A DNA stretch of 13,001 bases from Dokdonella_A sp036518555 (GCF_036518555.1 NZ_DATDMY010000030.1:1-13001); one strand, 5' to 3'. Counted from the stretch's first letter, positions 1-7,094 are shown. A program made the numbers and translations. Notes: a model not told the origin generated them from the sequence alone.

Positions 1-1
1 C

Positions 2-427
2 GAACGCATCGACTGGCGGCGCGACGACCTCGCGGTGTGCGTGCGCGCGGACCATCCGCTCGCGCTGCGCAAGCGCCTGCGCGCGGACGACCTGCGCGGC
101 CAGCGCTGGATCCTGCGCGAACCGGGATCGGCGACGCGCGCGCTGTTCGAGGAGGCGAGCCGCGGCGTGCTCGGCCCGCTCGACATCGCGCTCGAACTCG
201 GCCAGAGCGAAGCGATCAAGCAGGCCGTGATCGCCGGCCTCGGCGTCGCGTGCCTTCCCGCGGTCGCGGTCGCCGATGCGGTCGCGAGCGGTCGCATCGT
301 TGCGCTGCGCACGCCGTTCCTCGTCCTCGAACGTCGCCTCACGCTGCTCGTCCATCGCACGCGCTGGCGCGGCGCCACGCTGCGTGCGTTTCTGGGGTCG
401 CTGGAGGAAGGCGAGGGCCGAGCCTGA
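2..427 (+). CDS. LysR-type transcriptional regulator, C-terminal part (5' end outside window)
   Basis: Partial gene: the reading frame is open from base 2 and ends at TGA 425-427, giving 141 residues. The visible part is the second half of the effector-binding domain of a LysR-family regulator. It shows the typical 'V.ADHPLA', 'DLRGQRWILREPGSATR' and 'KQAVIAGLGVACLPA' segments of the periplasmic-binding-protein-like fold. The N-terminal helix-turn-helix domain would lie left of the window. Such proteins usually bind DNA as tetramers and respond to a small metabolite; neither the ligand nor the target can be told from this fragment. The GTG at base 35 is internal, because the family match continues upstream of it. 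The gene converges on pdxA, and its stop codon forms the outer edge of a perfect 35-bp inverted-repeat arm. Confidence 0.9.
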   Translation, partial: ERIDWRRDDLAVCVRADHPLALRKRLRADDLRGQRWILREPGSATRALFEEASRGVLGPLDIALELGQSEAIKQAVIAGLGVACLPAVAVADAVASGRIVALRTPFLVLERRLTLLVHRTRWRGATLRAFLGSLEEGEGRA

Positions 428-616
428 AACACGAAGGACACGAAGGACACGAAGGAAAAAAAGCAGCTAGAGATTGAAACACGGAGCACTCGGAGCACAC
501 AGAGAATAGCTTTCAAACAGACGAGCTCTCTGCTTCGCATTCTCCGTGTCCTCGGTGTTTCAAGCTCTTCCATGATCGTGCTTTTCCTTCGTGTCCTTCG
601 TGTCCTTCGTGTTTCA
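425..616. repeat. Nested inverted-repeat element made of 9-bp tandem units
   Basis: Between the convergent LysR gene and pdxA lies a mirror-symmetric element. The outer arms, 425-459 and 582-616, are perfect reverse complements over 35 bp. Each outer arm carries three exact copies of ACACGAAGG or its complement (429-437, 438-446, 447-455 and 586-594, 595-603, 604-612). Inside them is a second, degenerate pair. The left inner array (about 474-506) has three units of the form ACaCGGAGC. The right inner array (about 541-563) has two units in the opposite orientation. Each array starts, on its outer side, with GAAAC (TTGAAAC in three of the four arrays). Composition is far more AT-rich than the surrounding genes. 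A transcript in either direction could fold into one long hairpin. Position between two 3' ends suggests a bidirectional terminator or 3'-end protector, or a dispersed REP-like repeat; function is not shown by sequence. Confidence 0.9.
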
Positions 617-630
617 ATCTTTTCAATCTT
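617..630 (+). other. T-rich tract following the outer hairpin
   Basis: Immediately right of the outer inverted-repeat arm the + strand contains tandem TTTCAATCT copies (612-620 and 621-629). This gives a run rich in T. For a transcript reading out of the LysR gene, the 35-bp hairpin would be followed by this U-rich stretch, as in an intrinsic terminator, although the T run is interrupted. The last bases overlap the pdxA stop codon. The opposite strand has no comparable U tract beyond the left arm. Terminator activity is inference. Confidence 0.3.
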
Positions 631-1630
631 TCTGCGCTTCCGTCGCGAGGGACAGCGCGAGGCGCGTCGCGGCGAACAGGCTGCCCGGGTCGGCACGGTC
701 GGCGCCGGCGAGGTCGAGCGCGGTGCCGTGGTCGACCGAGGTGCGCAGGTACGGCAGGCCGAGCGTGACGTTGACGGCGTGGCCGAAGCCGGCGTGCTTG
801 AGCACGGGCAGGCCCTGGTCGTGGTACATCGCGAGCACGGCGTCGTAGCGCTGCAGCTGGGTCGGCACGAACGCGGTGTCGGCCGGGATCGGGCCCTGGA
901 CGTCGAAGCCGGTCGCACGCAGCTGGCCGATCGCGGGCGCGATCACGTCGATCTCCTCATGGCCGAGATGGCCGCCTTCGCCCGCGTGCGGGTTGAGGCC
1001 GAGCACGGCGACGCGCGGCGCGGCGATGCCGAACCGTGCGATGAGGTCGTCGCAGAGGATGCGCAGGGTCTGCACGAGCGCGCTGCGCGTGATCGCCGCA
1101 GGGACTTTCGCGAGCGGCAGGTGCGTGGTCGCGAGCGCGACGCGCAGGTCGCCGCCGTTGCGCGCGCCGCCGGGCGCGGTGAGCATCATGACGACATCAC
1201 GCCGTGCGCGCGCGGCGAAGAACTCGGTGTGGCCGGTGAACGGGATGCCCGCGTCGTTGATGACGCCCTTGTGCACGGGCGCGGTCACGATCGCGCCGAA
1301 CTCGCCCGACATCGCGCCGTCGGCGGCGCGCGCGAGCGTCGCGAGCACGTACGGGGCATTGCGCGGATCGAGCCGGCCGGGCGCCGCCGGCGCGGACAAC
1401 GTCGTCGCGATCACGCGCAGCTCGCCGGGCGCGCGCGCGGCGATCGCCTTGCCGTCGTAGGCGCGCAGCGACAGCGCGATGCCTGCCGCGCGTGCGCTGC
1501 GTGCGAGCAGGTCGGGATCGGCGATCGCGACGAGATCGGCCGTGAGCTCGCTTGCCGCGAGCTTCGCGACGAGTTCGGGGCCGATGCCGGCCGGTTCGCC
1601 GGCGGTCAGCGCGAGGCGCGGCAGGCTCAT
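623..1630 (-). CDS. pdxA: 4-hydroxythreonine-4-phosphate dehydrogenase PdxA
   Basis: Encodes 335 residues, close to the 329 of E. coli PdxA. The enzyme oxidises 4-phosphohydroxy-L-threonine with NAD. The product decarboxylates and is condensed with deoxyxylulose phosphate by PdxJ to give pyridoxine 5'-phosphate (DXP-dependent vitamin B6 pathway, cytosol). Visible motifs are LTAGEPAGIGPEL at the N-terminus, TAPVHKGVINDAG and FTGHTEFF around 116-137, NPHAGEGGHLGHEE (213-226), MYHDQGLPVLK (268-278) and RTSVDHGTALDLAG (296-309). The three metal-binding histidines of the family fit H170, H215 and H270. ATG 1630 starts exactly at the conserved N-terminus. It lies 11 bp after the surA stop, so translation is probably coupled. 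The gene ends beside the nested repeat; rsmA/ksgA, its usual next neighbour, is absent here. Confidence 0.97.
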   Translation of the reverse strand: MSLPRLALTAGEPAGIGPELVAKLAASELTADLVAIADPDLLARSARAAGIALSLRAYDGKAIAARAPGELRVIATTLSAPAAPGRLDPRNAPYVLATLARAADGAMSGEFGAIVTAPVHKGVINDAGIPFTGHTEFFAARARRDVVMMLTAPGGARNGGDLRVALATTHLPLAKVPAAITRSALVQTLRILCDDLIARFGIAAPRVAVLGLNPHAGEGGHLGHEEIDVIAPAIGQLRATGFDVQGPIPADTAFVPTQLQRYDAVLAMYHDQGLPVLKHAGFGHAVNVTLGLPYLRTSVDHGTALDLAGADRADPGSLFAATRLALSLATEAQKD

Positions 1631-1641
1631 GCCGCGCGCGG

Positions 1642-2967
1642 TCAGCCGCCGGTCGTGCCGGTCGGGGCGTCGCCGCCCGGCAGGCGGATCTCGATGAACG
1701 CCTCGCTGCGCAGCTGGCGCAGGAAGCTCGCGTACTCGTCCTCGGCCTTGCGCCCGAACAGCATATTCTTCGCCTCGTCGCGCTGCATCTCGCCGGCCTT
1801 GTCGGTCTGACGCACCTCGACGAGCTTGAGGATGTGCCAGCCCGCGTTGGTCTTGAACGGCTGCGAGATGTCGCCGGGCTTCATGTCTTTCACCGCATTG
1901 GCGATGCTCGCGCCGTAGGCGTCGGCGACGAACCAGCCGAGATCGCCGCCGAGGCCGGCGGTCTGCTCGTCGTCCGAGGTCGCCTTGGCGACCTTCGCGA
2001 AGTCCTCGCCGCCGACGACGCGGCCGCGGATCTCGCCGATCTTCTTCTCGGCCTGCTCGTCGCTGACGAGCTCGCTCGTCTTGACGAGGATGTGGCTCGC
2101 CTCGTATTCGGTCACCATGTGCGTGGCGGTATCGCGCTTGCCGATCAGCTTGATGATGTGGAAGCCGTTCGCGCCGCGCAGCGGCGACGACACGTCGCCT
2201 TCCTGCATCTTGTCGGCCGCCTCGACCATCGCGGGCGGCAGTTCGTTCGCGCTGCGCCAGCCGAGGTCGCCGCCCTGCAGCGCGTTCTCGGCATTCGAAT
2301 AGCGGATCGCGGCCGCGCCGAAGTCCATGCCGCCGTCGATCTGCTTCTTGATGTCGTCGGCCTTCGCGCGCGCTTCGTCGACCTGCTCCGGCGTCGCGCC
2401 GTCGGGCACGTTGATCATGATATAGCCGATGTGCAGCTGGCCCGGGTGCAGGTTGCCGTTCTTGATCAGGCTGTCGACTTCGGCGTCGCTGACCTGCACG
2501 CGGCTCTGCGCGACGCGCTGCCGCAGCTGCTGCACGATGAGCTGCTCGCGCACGTTGTCGCGGAAGCCGTCGTAACTCATGCCCTGGCGCTCGATCGCGC
2601 CGCGCAGCTGGCTCACGTCCATGCGGTTCTGCTGCGCGATCTGCGCGAGTGCCTGGTCGATCTGCGCGTCGGACACCTTGACGCCGGTCGAATCGGCGCG
2701 CGCGACCTGCAGCTTCTGCATGATGAGGCGGTCGAGCAGCTGGCGCTCGAGCACGTCGTGCGGCGGCAGCTGCTGCGGGTTCTTGGCGAACTGCGCGGTG
2801 ACCGCGGCGACCTGGCGGTCGAGCTCGCTCTGCAGCACGACGTCTTCGTCGACGACCGCGACGATGCGGTCGAGCGGTTCGCTCGCGACCGCCTGCGCGA
2901 ACGCGGGCGTCGCGAACGGGGTCAGCAGGGCGAAGGCGAGGGCGAGGCCGGTCAGGGTTCGATTCAT
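1642..2967 (-). CDS. surA: Periplasmic chaperone / peptidyl-prolyl isomerase SurA
   Basis: Encodes 441 residues (E. coli SurA has 428). SurA escorts unfolded outer-membrane proteins across the periplasm to the BAM complex, and LptD is one of its clients. An N-terminal signal peptide (MNRTLTGLALAFALLTPFA, predicted cleavage near residue 24-26) precedes the SurA N-domain ('DRIVAVVDEDVVLQSELD', about 33-150). Two parvulin domains follow, at about 175-277 and 288-385. Each has the GGDLGW motif (232-237 and 340-345) and a G-[FW]-H-I-[IL]-K-L end (268-274 and 376-382). A short Gly/Thr-rich tail closes the protein. ATG 2967 is preferred because it places the signal peptide at the very N-terminus and has GGAA upstream. 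An in-frame ATG at 3075, overlapping the lptD stop as ATGA, would add 36 Arg-rich residues. Same transcription unit as lptD and pdxA. Confidence 0.96.
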   Translation of the reverse strand: MNRTLTGLALAFALLTPFATPAFAQAVASEPLDRIVAVVDEDVVLQSELDRQVAAVTAQFAKNPQQLPPHDVLERQLLDRLIMQKLQVARADSTGVKVSDAQIDQALAQIAQQNRMDVSQLRGAIERQGMSYDGFRDNVREQLIVQQLRQRVAQSRVQVSDAEVDSLIKNGNLHPGQLHIGYIMINVPDGATPEQVDEARAKADDIKKQIDGGMDFGAAAIRYSNAENALQGGDLGWRSANELPPAMVEAADKMQEGDVSSPLRGANGFHIIKLIGKRDTATHMVTEYEASHILVKTSELVSDEQAEKKIGEIRGRVVGGEDFAKVAKATSDDEQTAGLGGDLGWFVADAYGASIANAVKDMKPGDISQPFKTNAGWHILKLVEVRQTDKAGEMQRDEAKNMLFGRKAEDEYASFLRQLRSEAFIEIRLPGGDAPTGTTGG

Positions 2968-3071
2968 GGGGGTTCCGGATAGGGCGCTTGCGGCGCCGCG
3001 ACAACGAGGATGTCGGATCGACCCCCGGCGCCGCCGGTTGGTTCCGCGGCGCACGGCAAGGGTCGGCCAAG

Positions 3072-5414
3072 TCATTGATAACCTAGGATACCACGGCGCA
3101 GGAACGAGTCCGTCTGCTGGCCGATCGAGCCGACGCCCTTGAACTCGAGCTCGAAATAGATCGCATCGTCGGCCTGGCCGCCCACGCTGCGGATCCAGTG
3201 CCGCGCGATCACGCGCCAGGCGACGCAGCAGGTGTCATGCTCGATGCCGATGAAGCGCTCGAGCGTGCGGCCGTCGCGGCCGCGCGGATCGGTCGCGAGC
3301 GGGTCGTTCAGCGCGTAGTTCTCGCGCGCGATGAGGCGCCACGCGGGCGTGAGCGGAATCGCCGCCGACACGTCGACCTGTTCGAGGAAATTGCGCCGGT
3401 AGCGGTACGAGAAGTTGACGATGCCTTCGTCGCCGAAACGATTCTGCAACGTGAACGTCGACAGCTCGGTGCGGTGCTGGTTCGGATTCCATTGCTGGTC
3501 GAGCACGATGCGCCAGCGGTCGCTCAGGTGCAGGTCGATCTCACCGGCATAGATCGAACCGCCGAAATCGGTCGGCGGCACGCCGGGCAGCTGCACGCGC
3601 TGGTCGTCGAAGTAGCGGATCTCGCCGATGCTCGCCGAGACGCGCTCGACGCCGGTCGCGTCCTCGAGGAAGCGCGTGGTCAGCGCGAGCGACAGGTTGT
3701 TCGCATCCATCTGGCGGTCGGCACCGACGAAGCGGTTGCTGCGGAACAGCTGGCCGAAGCTGAACGGCACGTCCTGCGTGTCGAAGATCGGGAGGTCGTC
3801 CTGGTCGCGGTACGGCACGCGCAGGTAATACGCGCGCGGTTCGAACGTCTGCGTGTACGCCTCGCCGCCGATGTCGAGCGAACGCTCGAACACGAGGCCG
3901 CTGTCGACGCTGAAGATCGGCACGCCGCGGCTCGGGTGGCGGCCCTGCAGCAACGGATTGCTGCTCTCGTCGAGGTGGTCGAGGCTGTAACTCGTATAGC
4001 GGTAGCCGAGTTCGGGGCGCACGAACCACGCGGCGCGCTCGATCGGCAGGTCGAGGTGCGGGTAGAGGTCCACGCGCTGGCCGTCGAGCGCGTGGTCCTT
4101 CGAGAACGAGACCGCCTCGGCGTCGATGCCGCCTTCGAGCAGGCCGGCGAGCGCGTGCTGGCCCGTGAACGTCAGGCGCGGCAGGCGGCGGTACGGCTCG
4201 TACTGCGAGGGCAGGGTCGGGTCCGTGATCTGGTAGCGATCGCCGCCGATCGACGCGTTCCACCACGTGCCGTGGCCGTTGATGTAGGCGCTCGACGGCA
4301 GGAAGCCGATCGCCGAGCTGTACAGGCCGCGGCCGAAGTCCTCGAAGTAGCGGTCGTCCGAGACGCGGTTGAGGTTGACGTTCGCGCCCCAGTTCGCATT
4401 GAACGTGGTGACGTCCTTCCACTGGTACCACCAGCGGCTGTCGGGCACCTTGTCGCCGGTCTCGCGCGACTCGTCGTCGGCGCGGTTGTCGTGCGCGAGG
4501 TATTCCGCGTTGAACGTGCCGCTGCTGCTTTCCGTGAGGTAGCGGAACTCGCCGCCGAGCATGAGGCCGCGCTCGGTCATGATGCGCGGCGACAAGGTCG
4601 CGTCGTAGTTCGGCGCGAGGTTGAGGTAATACGGCAGCGTGAGGTCGAAGCCGCGCCGCTCGCCGTAGCCGACCAGCGGATAGAGGAAGCCGCTGACGCG
4701 GCGGTCGTCGAGCGGGAAGCGCAGGTACGGCAACCAGAACACGGGCACGTCGTGCACGCGGAAGGTGACGTCGTGCGCGCGGCCGATGCCCTCGGCACGG
4801 TCGAGTTCGATGTCGCGTGCGGCGAACGCCCACTGCTGGTCGCGCAGGTTGCAGGTCGAGTACGTCGCGCGCGTGAGGCGCGCGTGGTCGACGTCGTCGA
4901 CCACCGCGACCTGGGCGACGCCGTTGCCGCGCGACTGCAGCAGCTGGTAGCGCACGCCATCGAGCGTGCACTGGTCGAGGTCGGTGTTGCCCTTCGCGCG
5001 GTCTGCCGACAGCAGCAACCCGCGGTCCTGGTACGTGACCGGGCCCGCCGCGGTGAAGTCGGTCGTTTCCGCGTCGTAGGTGATCTTCTCGGCGTGCAGG
5101 AACAGGTCGAGCTGGCGGATCTCGGCCTTGCCTTCGAGCACGTAGTGGTTCTTGTCGGTCGTGCTCACCTTGAGCGCGCTCGCATCGCGCGGCGCCGCGC
5201 TGCGGTCGCCGGTGGTCGGCAGGCCGGGGACGTAGAAGTCGAGCAGGTCGTTCTTGCCGCACATGCCCCAGTCGACCGGCTTCTTCGGGCACTTGAGCGT
5301 GCCGGCCGGGCATGCCGGCGCGTCCTCCGCGTGCGCGGGCGTGAACGCGAGGGCGAGCAGGATCGCGAGCGCGAGATGGCGCCGGCCGACGGCGACGGGG
5401 AGGCTGGGCAGCAC
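3072..5414 (-). CDS. lptD: LPS-assembly outer-membrane protein LptD
   Basis: Encodes 780 residues (E. coli LptD has 784). LptD is the beta-barrel which, plugged by the lipoprotein LptE, inserts lipopolysaccharide into the outer leaflet. A signal peptide (GRRHLALAILLALAFTPAHA) is followed by a Cys-containing stretch, an OstA/LptA-like jellyroll (about 80-220, containing 'HYVLEGKAEIRQLDLFLHAE') and the barrel to the C-terminus ('VPVFWLPYLRFPLDDRR', 'YPLVGYGERRGFDLTLPYY'). There are seven cysteines: 35, 42, 52, 149, 188 and the adjacent pair 729-730. C188 and the CC pair match the conserved inter-domain disulfide partners of LptD; one of the N-terminal cysteines supplies the third position. The start is GTG 5414, with no clear Shine-Dalgarno sequence. 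The C-terminal end is QQTDSFLRRGILGYQ. An 86-bp gap separates it from the upstream deacylase gene, and surA follows. Confidence 0.97.
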   Translation of the reverse strand: MLPSLPVAVGRRHLALAILLALAFTPAHAEDAPACPAGTLKCPKKPVDWGMCGKNDLLDFYVPGLPTTGDRSAAPRDASALKVSTTDKNHYVLEGKAEIRQLDLFLHAEKITYDAETTDFTAAGPVTYQDRGLLLSADRAKGNTDLDQCTLDGVRYQLLQSRGNGVAQVAVVDDVDHARLTRATYSTCNLRDQQWAFAARDIELDRAEGIGRAHDVTFRVHDVPVFWLPYLRFPLDDRRVSGFLYPLVGYGERRGFDLTLPYYLNLAPNYDATLSPRIMTERGLMLGGEFRYLTESSSGTFNAEYLAHDNRADDESRETGDKVPDSRWWYQWKDVTTFNANWGANVNLNRVSDDRYFEDFGRGLYSSAIGFLPSSAYINGHGTWWNASIGGDRYQITDPTLPSQYEPYRRLPRLTFTGQHALAGLLEGGIDAEAVSFSKDHALDGQRVDLYPHLDLPIERAAWFVRPELGYRYTSYSLDHLDESSNPLLQGRHPSRGVPIFSVDSGLVFERSLDIGGEAYTQTFEPRAYYLRVPYRDQDDLPIFDTQDVPFSFGQLFRSNRFVGADRQMDANNLSLALTTRFLEDATGVERVSASIGEIRYFDDQRVQLPGVPPTDFGGSIYAGEIDLHLSDRWRIVLDQQWNPNQHRTELSTFTLQNRFGDEGIVNFSYRYRRNFLEQVDVSAAIPLTPAWRLIARENYALNDPLATDPRGRDGRTLERFIGIEHDTCCVAWRVIARHWIRSVGGQADDAIYFELEFKGVGSIGQQTDSFLRRGILGYQ

Positions 5415-5500
5415 GGGAATCCGTTCTGTGGCGTAGCGGGGCCGCTAGCTTGCCCAAACTGCCGTCCGGCGGCAAACCCGCGCCGGCGGCCGCCCTCGCC
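5415..5500 (-). other. Gap between the deacylase gene and lptD with two small hairpins
   Basis: This 86-bp stretch holds no gene. Two short inverted repeats are visible. The first is TGCCG-N5-CGGCA at 5460-5474, which on the - strand is followed by GTTTGGG. The second is TAGCGG-GG-CCGCTA at 5434-5447. The first resembles a weak attenuator or terminator but lacks a proper U run. I see no convincing -35/-10 pair and no sigma-E-type promoter (GGAACTT...TCAAA). lptD may therefore be read through from upstream or have a promoter I cannot recognise. Confidence 0.25.
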
Positions 5501-6424
5501 TCATGCCATCAACGCGGCGACGTGCGCCGCGCTGCAGGCACGCAGCGCGCCAAGGTCGTAGCCGCCCTCGAGGCTCGATACGAGGCGCCCGCCCGCGTGC
5601 CGCTCGGCGAGGTCGACGAGGCGGCGCGTGATCCAGGCATAGTCGTCGGTTTCGAGTTCGAGGCTCGCGAGCGGGTCCTGTCGGTGCGCGTCGAAGCCTG
5701 CGGACACGATCAGGAGCTGCGGCGCGAACGCGTCGATCGCGGGGAGCACGGTGCGGATGCAGGCGTCGCGGAACTCGATGCTGCCTGCGCCGGGGCGCAA
5801 CGGCGCGTTGACGATGTTGCCGACGCCGCGCTCCTCGCTCGCGCCGGTGCCCGGATAGAGCGGCCACTGGTGGGTCGACGCGTACAGGACGCGCGCGTCG
5901 CCGCAGAAGATGTCCTGCGTGCCGTTGCCGTGATGGACGTCGAAGTCGACGATCGCGACGCGCTCGAGCCCGTGCGCGGCGATCGCGTGCGCGGCCGCGA
6001 CCGCGACGTTGTTGAACAGGCAGAAGCCCATCGCGCTGGCCGCGGTCGCGTGGTGCCCGGGTGGGCGCACCGCGCAGAACGCGCGTCGCACGTCGCCGGC
6101 GACGACGGCGTCCACCGCCGCGCACGCGGCGCCGGCCGCGCGCAATGCCGCTTCGGCCGATGCGGGCGACATCAGCGTGTCGGGATCGAGCTGCAGCCAG
6201 CCGCTGCGCGGCGCATTCGCGAGCAGGTCGTCGACATACGGTGCACGATGCACGCGTGCGAGCTGCGCGCGCGTCGCGCGCGGCGCCTCGACGCGCACGA
6301 GCAGCGCGAAACGCTCCTCTTCGAGCGCATCGAGCACGCTCGCGAGCCGCGACGGCGACTCCGGATGGCCGGGGCCGGGGTCGTGCGCGAGGCAGCTCGC
6401 GTGCGTGTAGAGCGCGACGCTCAT
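5501..6424 (-). CDS. Class II histone deacetylase-like amidohydrolase
   Basis: Encodes 307 residues of the arginase/deacetylase fold, a zinc hydrolase that removes acyl groups from lysine-like amines. Bacterial members act on acetylated proteins, acetylpolyamines or other acyl-amines; the substrate cannot be told here. All signature motifs are intact. They are HDPGPGHPESPSRL (14-27), RPPGHHA (120-126, catalytic His pair 124-125), GFCLFNN (133-139), VDFDVHHGNGTQDIF (159-173, zinc ligands D162 and H164), SAGFDAH (241-247, third zinc ligand D245) and SLEGGYD (284-290, catalytic Tyr 289). The enzyme should be active and cytosolic, as no signal peptide is seen. ATG 6424 overlaps the stop of the upstream 161-aa gene (ATGA), a sign of translational coupling. 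lptD follows after 86 bp. Confidence 0.93.
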   Translation of the reverse strand: MSVALYTHASCLAHDPGPGHPESPSRLASVLDALEEERFALLVRVEAPRATRAQLARVHRAPYVDDLLANAPRSGWLQLDPDTLMSPASAEAALRAAGAACAAVDAVVAGDVRRAFCAVRPPGHHATAASAMGFCLFNNVAVAAAHAIAAHGLERVAIVDFDVHHGNGTQDIFCGDARVLYASTHQWPLYPGTGASEERGVGNIVNAPLRPGAGSIEFRDACIRTVLPAIDAFAPQLLIVSAGFDAHRQDPLASLELETDDYAWITRRLVDLAERHAGGRLVSSLEGGYDLGALRACSAAHVAALMA

Positions 6425-6906
6425 GCGGCGGCTTCGGGCAGGGCGGCGAGGGCTTCCCGCGCAGCCGCCTCACCGAGTCGTCGGCCGGCCGCGAGCGTCG
6501 CCGCATCGAGCCAGTTCGGGAACGTGACCTCCTCGACGCGATGGCGGCCGTCGTCGCCGTGCACCTCGCGCAGGCGCGCGAGCCGCTCGCGCGGGAACCG
6601 GTCGGCGAGCCGCACGAGCGCGGGCCACAGCCGCGCGTGCACGAAGCTGACCCGGCCGTCGACGACGCGGCACACGAGCACGTCGGCGGCTGCGCGCACC
6701 GCGCGCGTCGCGGCGAAGATGCGCTTGCCTTGCGCATGCGCCCACCAGGTGCCGGCGAGCGTTTCGCCCGCGACCGCGTCCGCGAGCGACGGGATCGCGC
6801 CGCGCCGCGCTGCCTCGAGCACGATGCCGTGGCGTTCGACGAACGCGAGCGCCTGCGCGGGCGTCATGCCGTCGCGCGGCAGCGGCGAGGGCGCGTGCGC
6901 GCTCAT
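6421..6906 (-). CDS. Uncharacterised 161-aa protein
   Basis: I do not recognise a named function. The protein is soluble, with no signal peptide or membrane segment. A helical N-terminus (MTPAQALAFVERHGIVLEAA) is followed by a compact core with 'GTWWAHAQGKRIFAATRAV' (52-70), 'VLVCRVVDGRVSFVHARLWPALVRLA' split over 76-101, and a tail with 'VTFPNWL'. The conserved-looking Trp, His and Arg residues suggest a real folded domain; I recall similar proteins annotated as hypothetical in other GC-rich bacteria. ATG 6906 overlaps the stop of the preceding small ORF (ATGA) and the gene's own stop overlaps the deacylase start. No Shine-Dalgarno is visible, so translation probably depends on coupling. Met14 is an alternative start. 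Tight packing suggests joint expression with the deacylase, but a shared function is unproven. Confidence 0.8.
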   Translation of the reverse strand: MSAHAPSPLPRDGMTPAQALAFVERHGIVLEAARRGAIPSLADAVAGETLAGTWWAHAQGKRIFAATRAVRAAADVLVCRVVDGRVSFVHARLWPALVRLADRFPRERLARLREVHGDDGRHRVEEVTFPNWLDAATLAAGRRLGEAAAREALAALPEAAA

Positions 6907-7094
6907 CGGCGCAGGCTGGCGAGACCCGACGCGCCCGGCGGTGCGGCGGGCACGGCGGCGGGCCGAGACGCCGCAGGCGGAGTCGCGAGCGGCCGCGGAT
7001 GCGTCGGCCAGCCCGGCAGCGGGCGAACCGCGTGCGCCGGTGCGGCGGGTCCGAACATGCTCGCGCTGGCGACGACGTAGCTGCGCGTATCCAT
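6903..7094 (-). CDS. Possible small Pro/Ala-rich protein (63 aa)
   Basis: A 63-codon frame lies in the gap between the adenosyltransferase gene and the 161-aa gene. Three features favour translation. A GGGAG Shine-Dalgarno sits five bases before ATG 7094, better than most RBSs in this window. The frame starts 18 bp after the upstream stop. Its stop overlaps the next start codon as ATGA. The product starts MDTRSYVVASASMFGP and continues as a proline- and alanine-rich, probably disordered chain ending ASLRR. There is no recognised domain and no clear membrane segment. In DNA this GC-rich, low-complexity Pro/Ala frames also arise by chance. It may instead be a leader that only serves to couple translation to the next gene. 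Confidence 0.45.
   Translation of the reverse strand: MDTRSYVVASASMFGPAAPAHAVRPLPGWPTHPRPLATPPAASRPAAVPAAPPGASGLASLRR

Noticed and set aside
425..616. Short repeated units suggestive of a CRISPR array
   Set aside because: The units are 9 bp, directly abutting and arranged as inverted arrays. There are no 25-40 bp repeats with unique spacers and no cas genes.
37..650. Small frames through the repeat coding for His-Glu-Gly or Leu-Arg-Val repeats
   Set aside because: They are translations of a non-coding 9-bp tandem repeat and have no gene context. Such frames are a known source of false protein annotations.
623..3070. An 815-codon - strand frame that would join pdxA to a long upstream extension
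   Set aside because: Only the last 335 residues match a protein (PdxA). The rest runs through surA in another frame and is Arg/Ala/Pro-rich, the typical product of an open shadow frame in GC-rich DNA.
3198..5561. A 787-codon + strand frame antisense to lptD
   Set aside because: It is low-complexity Arg/Val/Glu/Ala-rich with no recognisable domain, while the - strand encodes a complete LptD. The same applies to the long + strand frames over surA (1552-2982) and pdxA.
5501..6424. HDAC-like gene as a transfer from a eukaryote
   Set aside because: The HDAC/AcuC/acetylpolyamine amidohydrolase superfamily is widespread in bacteria, and base composition matches the neighbouring genes.
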